Shown: positions 33,990 through 45,472 of the stretch, piece after piece
Layout: each line of letters begins with the position of its first letter
How positions within the stretch are numbered: the first letter of the stretch is position 1
Origin: Paulownia fortunei
Lineage: Eukaryota > Streptophyta > Magnoliopsida > Lamiales > Paulowniaceae
Assembly (NCBI GenBank): GCA_019321725.1
Contig: CM033107.1
Coordinates: 17,661,445-17,725,444, forward strand
Reading direction: 5' to 3'
DNA length: 64,000 nucleotides
The notes under the pieces: model-generated
The model's database searches: none
What the model saw: the letters and a program-made list of their open reading frames with translations, nothing else
Told to the model about the DNA's origin: nothing
Translations under genes and position numbers: made by a program

Positions 33990-34670
33990 GGTACAAGCTT
34001 CAAGAATTTAACAGAGAATATTATGATTGTTCTCAGGTGCATGGATCTTGACCTTACGCTTCCAAAAGAATGACTTCCTACTCTCACTAATGACAGTTCC
34101 CCTAAGGCTAAAGGGACTTTGAAAAGTGGAATCATTTTAACTGTATGAGTCTTATGATTATAAAGTGCACAATTCTAAAAATATTTAAGGGCGCTTCGTC
34201 TAAGGATGATAGTGATAAGAAGTTCCTTAAGATTTTGATTGAAACAAATACCCTTTTGGCTAATCTTGTTTGAATAAGGCATAAAGGAATAGGGAACACA
34301 AGGGAGTACATTATAAAAATGTCTAATCTCGCTTCCTAACTAAAGGCACTAAAATTAGTTGTCTGAGGACTTGCTCATGCATATGGTTTTATTTCTCTTC
34401 ATGCACAATATAATCAATTTAAGTGAGTGATAATACCTTAAATGACAAATGGACTCTTAATGAGTTCATATTTTACTATAGAAGAAAAAAAGTTTGAGCG
34501 AGAAAAGACTAAAAATGTTCACTTAACAACTAGCCCTCAGGTTAAAAGAAATTAAGTTGTAATTGGGACACCTGAACAGAAATTGCAAAAGAAACAGGAG
34601 TAGGAATTTACCTGTTACTATTATAGGAAGGGTGAACACATAAAGAAGGAATGTCCCAAGTTCGCTAATA
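33990..34670 (+). pseudogene. Copia element 2 gag and zinc knuckle (broken)
   Basis: Gag similarity starts with KLQEFN and CMDLDLTLPKE near 33995-34070. Segments with TLTNDSSPKAKGTLKSGI, SSKDDSDKKFLKILIETN, and REYIIKMSNLAS with LKALKLVV follow in different frames, matching the UBN2-type gag of TNT1-like elements. The CCHC knuckle at 34613-34654 reads CYYYRKGEHIKKEC. The second cysteine has become Tyr, consistent with TGT to TAT. Numerous stops make the gene dead. Confidence 0.82.
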
Positions 34671-34719
34671 TGTTTCTCAAATTAGTTCGTTTTGAAGTTA
34701 GTTTAGTTTTTGTACTTAG

Positions 34720-35140
34720 ACAATTTGGTGGGTAGATTCTGGTTCTACTACTCACATAAGTATGTCTATGCAGGGTTGTCTATTGAGCCAACAATTAAGT
34801 GATGTTGAAAAATGCATATATGTGGTTTATGGCAAAATAATTATAGTTGATGCTATATGGATTTTTACGTTATTATTAATAGTTGGTTATTTTTTGAATT
34901 TGGAAGAGACATACAATATCATTATTTAGATAGAATATGATTTCTATTTTTACTTTGGACAAATTTAATTATTCTTGTTCATTTAGAAATAACAAATTTA
35001 GTCTCTTTCAAAATTCAAATCTTATTGATATTGGTTCTTTATTATTGATGATAACCTATATTTTGGATACAATTGCCTCGTATGATGAAACCTTGCATAC
35101 CAGTTCATATGGTACAAAACACATGAAACAAAATGCTTAA
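34720..35140 (+). pseudogene. Copia element 2 protease and pre-integrase region
   Basis: TIWWVDSGSTTHISMSMQGC is readable in one frame, with an intact Asp-Ser-Gly catalytic triad at 34735-34743, followed by CIYVVYGKIIIVDAI and a broken GYFLNLEETYNI. From 34937, MISIFTLDKFNYSCSFRNNK and LDTIASYDETLHTSSYGTK match the post-protease block of the family. The frame closes at 35138-35140. It is part of a polyprotein remnant rather than a separate gene. Confidence 0.83.
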
Positions 35141-35144
35141 GGAT

Positions 35145-36100
35145 ATGGTAAGAAGTTGTCATTCTTCTTTATCAAAAAACCCCTGAGAGAAGCACTAAAG
35201 AGTGCAATGTTCCAAGAAAAACAATAGCTAAAACCCTTATGGGTTATGGATATGCAAGAAGCCTTATATTAGGCATTTGCATATCTGGCTTTGTCCATCT
35301 AAGGTAAGGCCTTAAAAGCCTAATAGAAGAAAACTGGACTCAAGAATGGTAAGTTACTACTTTGTTAGGTATTCTAAAAGATCTTTTTTTGGACGGAATA
35401 TGCGGGTTCTATTGAGAAAGTTGAGTTTGGGATACAGATAAGGTTAAAGATATTGTTTTTGAAGAGGAATTCATTTCTCTTCCTGTTGTTGCTATTGACA
35501 ATGATTAGAGTTCCATTCCTGACATTGTTCAAAACACTAATTTGGATTATCAAGACAATGTTGAGAAGATCATTCTTCAAAATTATTTTTAAAGAGCAAA
35601 CTAAACAATCTCCAAAGGAAATGTAATTAAGAAATCTACTTGAAAAAGAAAAGGTATGATTTTGGTTATTATATCATCTTTCTCCATGAACATGAGGTTG
35701 ACATAGGAGTGATGAAAAATAATTCAATTAACTTTCATCAAACCAATAAAGTTTTAATTCTCAAAAGTGGATTGATACCATGAAAGATAAGATGAAATCT
35801 ATAAAAGACAATAACATTTGAGATCTCATCAAATTGTCTAAAGATGTGAAACACATTGGTTGTAAATGAATATTTAAGACCAAGAAGGATTAAAAAGATA
35901 ATATTGAGACACGTTTAGTCGTTAAGAATTTCACTCAAAATGAATGTATTGATTATAAAGAGCCTTTCCTTCTGGTTTAATTGAAAGACTCTTTAGAATC
36001 ATTATGGTAGTTGTATCTCATTTTGATTTGGAGATGGCTTCTTGTTAACGGTATTATAATTTTCATCAAGTTAGTATCTCATTTGGATTTGAGGTAAATA
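35145..36100 (+). pseudogene. Copia element 2 integrase C-terminus and RT start (broken)
   Basis: The integrase core is mostly unrecognisable; only the SIEKVEF / EEEFISLPVVAIDND / SSIPDIVQNTNLDYQDNVEE linker is clear (about 35400-35580). RT-domain entry follows: SSNSQKWIDTMKDKMKSIKD (about 35755-35815), DLIKLSKDVKHIGCK-IFKTK, TRLVVKNFTQNECIDYKEPF and SKDSLESLW. After 36060 the region that should hold the YVDD box is not found, so the RT core is deleted or scrambled. Stops and shifts are frequent. Confidence 0.78.
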
Positions 36101-36790
36101 AAGTTGATAATTGTATATAACATATGTTTAGTGGAAGATAATCTCATAGCTAAGGGAGGCAAGTTTAGTCTCAATCAATCCCCAAGAATGAGTTTAAAGT
36201 AAAAAAAATCCAAAAGATTAGGCAGATATTTAAGTAAACCTAGAATGGATCATTGGGAATCAACCAAACAAAAGATAATATGCTCGTTTATTGAAAATAA
36301 GATCTTTTGAGAGATCATTCAGTATTTTGATTTTAATTTTACTAGATGCCTACACAATAAGAGATCCACTTTAAGCTATATTTAATTACTAGCTGGAAAA
36401 GTGCTACGCAGATACTTATAGCTCTTTATATTATGGTAACTAAGTTCTAGACCATAATGTGGCATCTAATATGGGATATAGCTGTGAAACTTGTTATTGG
36501 GTTGCATGTTATGAATGGTATTGAAATATCACTAAAGATATCTTGTGATAATAAATTGACCTTTTCATATTCCAATAACAACATAAACTCTTTGATGTCG
36601 AGGCACATAGGCATTTTATTTCTTGTTGTTAAATAAAGAAAATATTCAAAGTTTTCAAGTGTCTATAGAATATATTCGGACAAACTCCATGATTGCAGAT
36701 CCGCTCACCCAAGATTTACCACCTAAGGTGTTTTATGAGCACACTGCTCATATGGGTGTTGTGTTATTATTAAGACCCGAGATAAGGGGT
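36100..36790 (+). pseudogene. Copia element 2 RNase H remnant and Pol C-terminus
   Basis: Broken traces of the connection domain (GGKFSLNQSPRMSLK near 36160) precede RNase H-end blocks: CDNKLTFSYSNNN, SRHIGILFLVV (both near 36540-36630), then VSIEYIRTNSMIADPLTQDL and PPKVFYEHTAHMGVV at 36660-36770. This is the conserved end of TNT1-like Pol. The short frame 36623-36862 covers only this tail. Confidence 0.82.
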
Positions 36791-36949
36791 GAAGCCTGTC
36801 AAGTAATTCAAGTTGCCTTAGATGTGGTGTTCTATATTCATTGGTTCCTTATAGTTATTTAATATTATATCTTGTAATTGGTTTCTTTAAATGGTTATGT
36901 TATTGGATCTATTTATTGATTTATCTTGTCGACTATATAAATATTTTCT

Positions 36950-37427
36950 GGCTCACTTGATCCAACTAGTTGAGTATTTGGTCATTTATTGGACCATCGT
37001 GCTTAAGATTTCACTAATATTTTCCAGATATCGAGATATAGTTACTTGAAAATATTCATGGAATACTAGAAAGCCTATGGAATGAGCTCGAGTTTAGTAC
37101 TTTTGTTATGTTTATAATTGTCTAATAGGATGAACTTTAATATTGAGAATTTATTATTTTCATGTGACTCGATGACTTATCTTAGACATAACTATGTTTA
37201 TATTTTAGGAGATTTACAATTTAAGGATTTATTGATATTTTATGACTAATGAATTTTGATAAATTATAATGTTTATGGCCAATGGAATATATTAATTTAT
37301 ATTTCTTAAAACAATTTGAGATATAAATGTTCTATACCAATGTTTAATATTGGACTATATAGAAAATATTAAATTAGCCTTGTTGGCTTTTTAGATGGTT
37401 CCAGAAGCTTGTGCAAATCGTGACACT
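36950..37427 (+). repeat. LTR fragment of the 43.6-49.6 kb gypsy family
   Basis: Matches the last third of the LTRs at 43611-45241 and 47604-49624. Shared blocks include cttgatccaactagttgag, ggaccatcgtgctta / gggtcgtcgtgctca, ctatac-aatgtttaat and gccttgt-ggcttttt, ending near cgtgacact. It is joined to the end of copia element 2 with no matching interior, so it is a truncated solo remnant. Confidence 0.78.
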
Positions 37428-37583
37428 TATATTGTTGCCTTTGTTGTTCCTTGATATTATCATAAATAGTATTAATATTTTTATTATTATTATTATTGTA
37501 TATTCAGGATAGTATTAGTATATTTGTTTATGGAGGTAAAGATTGTGATTTTATCAAAGGTAGAGATATTGATCTTAAATTTA
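37428..37583. other. Short spacer with ATT microsatellite
   Basis: An (ATT)n run at 37480-37497. Otherwise nothing recognised. Confidence 0.5.
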
Positions 37584-37592
37584 CAGTATCTA

Positions 37593-37860
37593 AGGAAAAA
37601 ATGCACTTTTAGTCCCATAGTTTAGAAGGTACTACAATTTTGGTACCACGCTACAAAAAAATAATCAAAATTTAGTCCAATAAGTCTGTTTTTCATTACA
37701 ATTTTAGTCATGACATTAAGTTTTTAGACAAAAAAGACTGTTTGTGTTGTTAAATCACTAAAGTGGAGGGAAAATGGGCAAGACTTCATTTTTCTAGATG
37801 GAAAATCACCAATTTTTTAATCAAAAAACTCATTTTGCAGCCATCTTTCACCATTTGACC
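37593..37860 (+). repeat. Left terminal inverted repeat of the Mutator-like element
   Basis: Pairs with about 38930-39190 in reverse orientation, with moderate divergence. It begins aggaaaaaatgc and includes gtaccacgctac and caaaaaagactg. Confidence 0.75.
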
Positions 37861-38929
37861 TGAAAATAATAATAATAAATAAAAGAGTCTTGTAAGAAAA
37901 ATGTCATCATCAACACAAACAAATATATTAATGAAAAAAAATTGCAAATGTGTATGTATCTTCATAAATGCACATAATATATAGGTTTGTTCAGTTTCAT
38001 TTTTTCGTAAGGTGGAATAACCAGACTTAAAATCAACAATGAAATATGCCTCTGAATTGACATAAAAAAAATAGATATTATTTTTACATTAATTTTGAGA
38101 TATTTAATTATATTGGATATTCTAAGATTATTTTAATTTATTTGTAATAGACATATTTTATAATAAAATAATATTTATTATTAATTCAATGTGTCATATC
38201 TTTTTTTTTATTCACTATAACTCTTTTATAGGGGCAATCACAGTTTCGTGAATCAACTGAATCAAATCAAAATGAAAATATGGTACGTACTAATATGAAT
38301 TGAAAAACTCGATTTGGTATTTGATTTTCGTTAAAATTTGGTATTTTATTCAATTTTTGTTTTTTATTTCAGTTGTCGAATCGCACATAATACCAAATTA
38401 CAATTTTTACATATTTTTGTTTATATAATATTTTTATATTCATTAATTATTTTTATACTATTTTTATATTTTAACTCACCAACTAAAAAAATAATAACTA
38501 TGAAATACAATTATGATTTTGTTATTTAATTTTCTAGCTATTTTATTTTTATTTTTATTTTAAAAAAATCAATTTACCAAATTATCGAACTAAAAAAATT
38601 AGATAATAGCCGATCCATTAATCCAGTTAGTATTTGGTATAGTCTTTTTGCTGCCAAATTTCAATTTACCATATTTTTAGTTCAGTTTGATTCAATTTTA
38701 TCAAATTAATACCCCTACTCTTTTTACGTGTTCATGTTAACTCGACTTAAAAATATATATTTTAACATACCACTTCACCTATTTTAAATTATATTTTTAG
38801 AAAAATTAGTATCCAATAAGTTTTCAGTCAAATTGCTTCCCCATAGTGGCAAAAAATTTTGGATTGCATCATAACGATATATATATTTTACAAGATTTCT
38901 TGATTTTGTTTTGGACTATTTACAATGAA

Positions 38930-39190
38930 AATAGTGAAAATAACTGTAAAATAAGTTTTCTTACTAAAAAGCTGGTAATTTTTCCTTCATAAAATAAAGT
39001 ATTGCGCATTTTTTCCTTCTACTTCAGTGACTTAGTGGCACAAAGACTTTTTTCTTTTTAAAACTTAATGTTTGGACTAAAATTGCAACAAAAAGCTAAC
39101 TTTATGGAACTAAATTTGGATTTTTTTTTCGAAGTGTGGTACCAAAATTGCAAGACCCCCTAAATCAAGGGACTAAAAATGCATTTTCCT
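38930..39190 (-). repeat. Right terminal inverted repeat of the Mutator-like element
   Basis: Reverse complement of the left end. It ends ...aaatgcattttcct, immediately followed by the presumed target duplication ctgtatcca. Confidence 0.75.
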
Positions 39191-39199
39191 CTGTATCCA

Positions 39200-39654
39200 T
39201 GAATGAGTTTTCTTTTTAATTATTTAGAAAAATGAATGAGGATATTTTTAATATTTGAATACTACTAAGATTTTAATTTAATGTGTTATCAATAAAATAT
39301 GACAAACATTTGTAAAAATAAAAAACTTAATATTATGTTTGGATTCTATGTCATTAATTTTAAATATGAAAAATAGTTTATCAATACAAGGGTACTCCAT
39401 AATTGTATATTCGATGTATAATTAACTTGTTCATGTTTTTTAATTTATGTAATGAGAAATTAAGTATTTTTATTTGACCAAAAGTTCAAGTAAAATTATT
39501 ATTTTTTAGTCTAATATTAGAGGATTTTGTTAATTTGTGAAATTTCAACCCTCTATCTCAAAATTAATGGTGACTCAAATTATTCACATTTATTTAAATA
39601 GTTAAACTAGCATAGCTAAAGTTTAATAGATTTCTAAGGGAAATCAACTCCCGG
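39200..39654. other. Spacer, nothing recognised
   Basis: About 450 AT-rich bases without coding similarity, between two related Mutator-like sequences. Confidence 0.45.
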
Positions 39655-39865
39655 GAAAATATACTTTTACTCCCACAATTTAGGAGGTGTTGCAATTTGC
39701 AACATCATGCTTCTAAAAAAATTCAAATTTACTCCCATAAGTTGCTTTTCATCAATGCAAGAAAATTTGGGAATCTTGTAAGAAAAATATCTTCATCAAT
39801 GTAATCAAATGTTATAGTTGAAAAAAAAGTAAGTTTATATGTATTTTCATGAATACATTTCGATA
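39655..39865 (+). repeat. Truncated relative of the Mutator-like element
   Basis: aaaatatacttttactccca and the following text parallel the left end at 37597 onward (aggaggtgttgcaattt, aaatttactcccataagt). It then skips to a segment like 37885-37985 (tcttgtaagaaaaat-tc, catcaa, gtatgta/gtatttt). It stops at the point where gypsy integrase sequence begins (about 39868), so it has both an internal deletion and a truncation. Confidence 0.65.
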
Positions 39866-39867
39866 TA

Positions 39868-40625
39868 TATTGCAAGATATGCTTAGATATTGTGCATTGG
39901 ATTATTAATGTCAATTGAGAAAATTATTTCTTGGGAGGAATTTCTTTTCACAATAGTGATAAGGCTACTTGGGATAGTTCTCTATAAGGCATTGTATGAT
40001 AGAAAATTTAGGTCATCATTTTATTGAAATGAATTTGCTGTTCTTTTAGGTTGAATATGGTTTGGGAAATGATAGAAGTGGTAGAACAAATTGCTAATGT
40101 GTGGAAACTCGTTAGAGGTGAGCCTAGAGTTATGCAGATTAAAGAGGAATATCGTTATAATTTTTGATAGGGAATTAAATTTTTGAAGGTGTCTCCAATG
40201 AAATGGATTATGTGGCTTGGACAAAAAATAATTTGGGGATGTTACATACAAACTTGATCCTAGGTACATTGATTTATTTTGCATTACTGAGATAATTGAG
40301 AATATTGTCTGTAAACTCGACCTCTTTGCATTAATGTCTCGAGTTCACAATGTGTTTCATGTGTTCATTTTAAGGAAGTATATCATGAATCTATATTATT
40401 TATTAAAAAGGGACCAATAGAACTAAATTGAGGTCGGAGATATGAATAAAAACCTATAGAGATTCTAGTAAGGGATGTAAAGTAACTTCAAAATGAGAAT
40501 ATCTCATTAGTTAAAGTACAAAGTAGAAGTCAATCAATAGAAGAAGCTATTTGGGAAATGGAGGATGAAATAAGAATTAAAAATCCTGAACTTTTTCGGT
40601 AAGTGAAATTTCGAGGACGAAATTT
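39868..40625 (+). pseudogene. Second Tekay-like copy: integrase 3' part
   Basis: Closely parallels 24795-25545 of the complete Tekay-like element, including ttgtgcattggattattaat, taaggctact-ggatagttct and tcatttta-gaatttgctg. It ends with the chromodomain-side tail and the polypurine tract ataaggaggggagga at about 40628-40642. Readable tags include AIEEAIWEMEDEI-like sequence before LFR at the end. It is truncated at the left, heavily broken and non-coding in practice. Confidence 0.82.
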
Positions 40626-40642
40626 TTATAAGGAGGGGAGGA

Positions 40643-43602
40643 TGTGATATCCGAACATCTCACAACTCACTTGGCTAATGTGATTCATGTATTACATGCT
40701 ACTTATATGCTAATTTGCATTAACATTTATATGGCATCTTATATAGCATTCTTAATCATTAGACCTCTAATGCTATCACATGTATAAATGGTTGGGATCT
40801 TATAACCTAATTAAGAAATTCTATATTTAAATAAGAAAAAGAATAGATTGGTCGATATATTGGATATTCATAGGTTATATATTATGATTTTAGAAGTGTT
40901 AAAGGTGTTACTAGTAAGTTTATATGATTCTATTTAATTAGATCGAGGTGTTTTAAAAGTATACATCCATAGATTAACATACTTGGGATATTGGACATGA
41001 TATAATATGATTTAAGTGTCATAATACAAGATCCATATGTGCATATGATTTTAAAAATGCAAACTAGACAATCATTTAAGAATTGGATGTCAATCGGTTT
41101 GGAGATTGAATGAACGGACATAGGAATTACCTATGTGAATGAATGGTGACTAAGATAGGTTGCAACCAAATAAGAATATGTGAGACACATAAGATTAGGG
41201 CTGCAAGATAAGGAAGAAAATCAGATTATACCATTACATGCTACCTCATGCTTTCTTATTAAACTTAAGTTAACATTTCAAGCTAACACCTCAAACCCTT
41301 CACCCTTAAGCCACGACCAGACCTTCATTTCAGCTATTTTCATCTTCCAAACACACACCTTAAGGTATCCAAGTGCTCCAAATTGATTCCAAGTTGAAAT
41401 AAAAGCAAGAAAAGCAAAGGAGAAGTGATTACCATCCAATTTAACCTCAAAATCTGCATAGGTAACACTTATCTATGATTTTGCTTTTGGTTTTCAGATT
41501 ATTCTGAATGGTTTTATTGTTTACTAAGCTTTAAATATCTCTTATAAAGTGTTAGGAATTTTTTAGTTAGACTTTGGTGCACAAAAAAAGGATTTTTAAT
41601 GATAAACACTTAATAGGAAATTCTTGTGGCAGAAACTACCACCTTACTGTTTTCTTGTGTTTTAGGCTTCAAAAGTGTATGGTATGTTGAATAAAACCTG
41701 TAATTATTATTATATACATGTTTATATATGGGTTAAGAGTATTGGAATAAATTTTCATCGATTAGAAATTGAAATAGGGCATGATATTGAAAAGATGCTC
41801 AAAACTGTCACCATCGAATTTTATATTCTGTCCTATATGAAGTGGACTAGTTTTACAGTATTAAATCCATTAGTTTTAGCAAGGATATAACCTTTTTGTC
41901 TCTTTTTATATGTTATATAAGTGTGGTAAAAATTTGAAAGTAATTGAATATACTTAAGAGTGCCAAAACCATTAATGTCATGAAGTGCGTAAAACTATCA
42001 CGGTAGGAAAAATCTGTTTCAGTATGCTGTGAAAGGAGCTGAAGTTGGAAAGCTATATCTGTGAGTTTTAGCCATTCTATGACACAGTTACATTTTTTTT
42101 TATGTTAGATAAGTGTGATAAAATTTTTGGAGTGAATGAATATGTCTAAGGGTATCAAAATCATCATGCACATTAATGTGACAGCAAAAAAATGTGAAGT
42201 GGTGAATCTGTCCCATTTGATTCATTAACATGTTCCACCATAGATGTGGTGCATTTAATCCCTAAAATTTAGAAAAATATTTTAAGAGTTATAATACATC
42301 AATTAAGTGAGGTTAGTATACATTTAAGATATGGAACAAAGGTACGTAGAAGGTTGTATTCGGTTATAGTTTCTAAGTGGTAAGATTGTTTAGTTAAATT
42401 GAGATTCAAGATCGTTATACTACATTAGGTATAATGAACTTGTTAATTGAGGATGGTGATTGATATCTTGTATTTTTACAGATTGTTTCACCTCTAGGGT
42501 TGGGGAGTAATACTTAAAAAACCTAGAAATAACACACAACCAATTAAAGGTAAGTAAAAATTTATTTGCAACTATAATACATAGACATAGTAAATGTGTG
42601 ATTTATATGTAATACCATCGATCATATGTGCGTAGCAAAGGGCATGCATTACTGTCATTCATGTCCATTGAGCATACATACATAGGCATTGGCACGTGCA
42701 TACATCATATACAAGCATTGTGATAAATCGTGCATTGAACGGCATGATTCTGAGAAAGGAAAATATTTTACTGACCACTGCTAGTGCACCGAAGCATGCA
42801 TGGATTTGTAGGTTCGCGTACATGGATTTACATGCGTATAAGTATGCATGGATTTGCATGCTTTTATGATTATTGACCATTGGATTATGGCGATGTGTAG
42901 AGCTCTTTTCCGGTGCATGGGATAGTAGCATTTGGTCAGGGGCCCAAGAAAGAAATGATTTTGAGGAAATGTTTTGATGCATGGAATTGCATTATGGGCA
43001 AAGCATTTTGAGATGCATGACTTGATATTATGGATTATTCATTGACATGCATAATCTTTCCTTGCTAAGCGTTAGCTCATATAGTTTATGCATTGTAGGT
43101 GAGTTTGGTGATACTTGATACCATGGATTTACTTGGTAAGCTGTTGGGGTTCCTACAGGTTCTGAGGATCAGTGTACATGAATAACGACCTGTTGGGTTG
43201 TGTTGCGGGCATATTCTAATTTTGACATTCATTATTATTATGTAAATTGCTGACTATATATAATGGGCTACAAGATGCAAAATATCCTTATTTCTTTCGA
43301 AAGTCAAGACTATTATTTTTATTTTTGAGTCTCTTGTATTATAATTTTGGGATGTCGTGTCCTATATAACTCTTGAAATTTGATAGTAAATCAGCCTGAG
43401 AATAGCGTGACTGTGATGGGTGTTATGTTTTTATATAAATGGTGATTTTTCTATATAAAGAGTTATATGTGTAAAAATACTGTTTCTCAAAGTGCTATAT
43501 TTAACAAAAGTAAATATATATATACACACATGCACAACATGTGCTACATTGTCAAAATTATTATTATACCAATATCTATATTTAGTGTTGGGAGGTGTTA
43601 CA
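40643..43602 (+). repeat. LTR of the second Tekay-like copy
   Basis: About 2.96 kb from TGTGATATCCGAACATCTCAC to ...gggaggtgttaca. Full-length relative of 19171-22192 and 25559-28729. It is preceded by integrase and a polypurine tract, as a 3' LTR would be. Yet it is followed by gagtggta, the beginning of the family's primer site, as a 5' LTR would be. The 107-codon antisense frame at 42659-42982 is inside this LTR and is not a gene. Confidence 0.9.
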
Positions 43603-43610
43603 GAGTGGTA

Positions 43611-45241
43611 TTACAATCGCTCGAATATAAAATGCATTGGTAGTGGGATGTTGAATAAGTAGTGATTACCTGTCAAGGCTATACTGAATTGAAACTTCTC
43701 TACATATATTAAATTATATTTTACAATAGTTTATGAATAGTGAATGACAGATTAATAGTTGAAATTTTGATTTTTAAGTTTCTAATTACGCCTAGTCAAT
43801 AGCTTTAAATTTATAGTAATTGAGGGTAGAACCATATGAGATATCAGGAGATTGATCATGAATTGAATAGAATAGCTTGGATTCATCCACCTTGACGATA
43901 ACAAGTGATATTGTATGTACCTTTGACTGATTATTTATTGAATTATTTATTGGGTTTACTTTGAGATAATTATTTATAGGTTGAATTCAGTATATTAGAT
44001 TATAAGTTGGGGATATTTTATGTTATCGAAAGCCATTTTAAGTTAAGTACAACCAGATAAATTATCATTAGACTAATTAAATTTTATTTACTATTCTAGA
44101 TTAATTTCATTTGTGTATAAGGAATTTAAAAGTGTTGAATATTAACTATTGGAGTCGAGAGGTAAGTGACTTTCACTCTTCTAGTTTATATAAAGTCGTA
44201 TATATAGTATTTTTGGCATGCAAGTGAGATTTTTATAACTTAGGTCAAGCAGGTTTATATATGTATGGATTTGTGAAAATGTGAAAATGAATTCAGTTTT
44301 ATGAATTTTAATTATGAAGATTTTTGTATGTATTGAAATGTGGTTTCGTAAATATGAAATAAATGACTTGTAAATGTGGTTATGTGAAGGTGTTTTTAAA
44401 ACCCATTGTTAGGACCTTACATAACTATTTCGGAATAGGCAATGGACAACTAATACTTGTTGGGATTTGAGGGATTCGTCAGTGACTCAATGTAGGGGGT
44501 TAAGCTTGCATCAGTGACCCAGTGAAGGGGGGTTAAGCCGGGTTAAACCTGTCCCTGACCATGGTTGTCTTATATGTTCGATTTTGTATAGTGGATTTTA
44601 TGGGAAGATTGATTGATTTTCTTAACTGCATGTTTCTTTTAACTTATTATTTTATAATTGTAAATTGTTGACCTTTCTCTTTTGGAGTTTAAGTGATAAA
44701 TCAAATATTTTTTATTAATTAAAACTATATTACTACTTTTCTATCTTGCTTGATCCAACTAGTTGAGTGTTGAGTTATTTATTGGGTCGTCGTGCTCATA
44801 ATTTTTTCTAATATTTTTTAGATACCAAGACTCAGTAGTTTGGGGAATAACTTTTGGAATACATAGAAGTCTATTAGAGCAGTTCAAACTTTCTATTTTA
44901 TTTTTTTAGAATTATTGGATAAGATGGATTTTAATATTAAGGATGTATTGTCTCCATGTGATTCAGTGATTGATTTTAGACATAATTTTGTGTATATTTA
45001 AGGATGTTTATAGGATTTATTTTTAATTAATCAGGTGGATTGTTGATGAAATTCTTGATTTATTTTGTTGATGAATTTACATCAATTATAAAATTTTCAT
45101 AATTATTTAGAGGTACATATACTCTATACTAATGTTTAATGATGGATCACATTAAAAATGTTGAATTAGCCTTGTAGGCTTTTGGGATGTTCCTAAGAGC
45201 CTGCAGTGATTGTCACGGTCCTGAAGGTTTGCGACGTGACA
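43611..45241 (+). repeat. Truncated 5' LTR of gypsy element 3
   Basis: Starts abruptly at ttacaatcg, corresponding to 48042 in the 3' LTR, and runs to ...gcgacgtgaca. It matches 48042-49624 closely. It contains short tandem units of about 30 bp at 44478-44550 (cagtgac-ca-tg-agggggttaag), whose number differs from the other LTR. Confidence 0.9.
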
Positions 45242-45248
45242 ATTATAG

Positions 45249-45260
45249 TGGTATCAGAGC
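45249..45260 (+). other. Primer binding site, initiator-Met type (perfect)
   Basis: tggtatcagagc, eight bases after the LTR end. Exact match to the consensus complementary to plant initiator tRNA-Met. Confidence 0.9.
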
Positions 45261-45472
45261 ATAGGTTATGATCTTTAAGGTAATTTCAATGAGATTGATT
45301 TATCATCCAAGGATTTACATAGGTAAGGAATTACTAAATTATATATGTGTTTGCTAGTTATTTAATTGTTATTTATTATCTAAGTTTGCTTGTTATTTGC
45401 ATTGGAGTATAAAGTTTATTTATATTGATAGTTTTCATTAATCTAATTATCATCAATATTATTTTAGAGAAT

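Larger units (their letters stand above)
31985..36880 (+). mobile_element. Copia element 2 (TNT1/Tork-like), 3' end lost
   Basis: Plus-strand copia retrotransposon with a short 5' LTR, a Met-type primer site, a repeat-bearing leader, and remnants of gag, zinc knuckle, protease, RT and RNase H. Its protein blocks match the common plant Pol family related to TNT1-94. No 3' LTR similar to 31985-32464 is visible. After the Pol C-terminus the sequence changes near 36880-36950 to an LTR fragment of a gypsy family, so the 3' end is truncated or replaced. Confidence 0.85.
37593..39190. mobile_element. Non-autonomous Mutator-like element with long inverted ends
   Basis: A 1.6-kb element whose two ends are inverted copies of about 265 bp each (37593-about 37860 and about 38930-39190). 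The left end reads aggaaaaaatgcacttttag and, in reverse complement, the right end reads aggaaaatgcatttttagtc. Both go on to caattttggtaccac and later to aagac-g-ttgtg. Flanking 9-mers cagtatcta (37584-37592) and ctgtatcca (39191-39199) match at 7 of 9 bases, as expected for an old 9-bp Mutator-type duplication. The AT-rich interior has no transposase-like frame. The MULE assignment rests on terminal-repeat length and 9-bp duplication. Confidence 0.75.

Noticed and set aside
42659..42982. 107-codon minus-strand open frame
   Set aside because: Lies entirely inside the Tekay-like LTR. The other two LTR copies do not keep it, and it has no recognisable motif.
43600..43612. gagtggta at the LTR edge read as a full primer site of a third Tekay interior
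   Set aside because: Only the first bases match; the following ttacaatcg belongs to gypsy element 3's LTR, so no interior follows.
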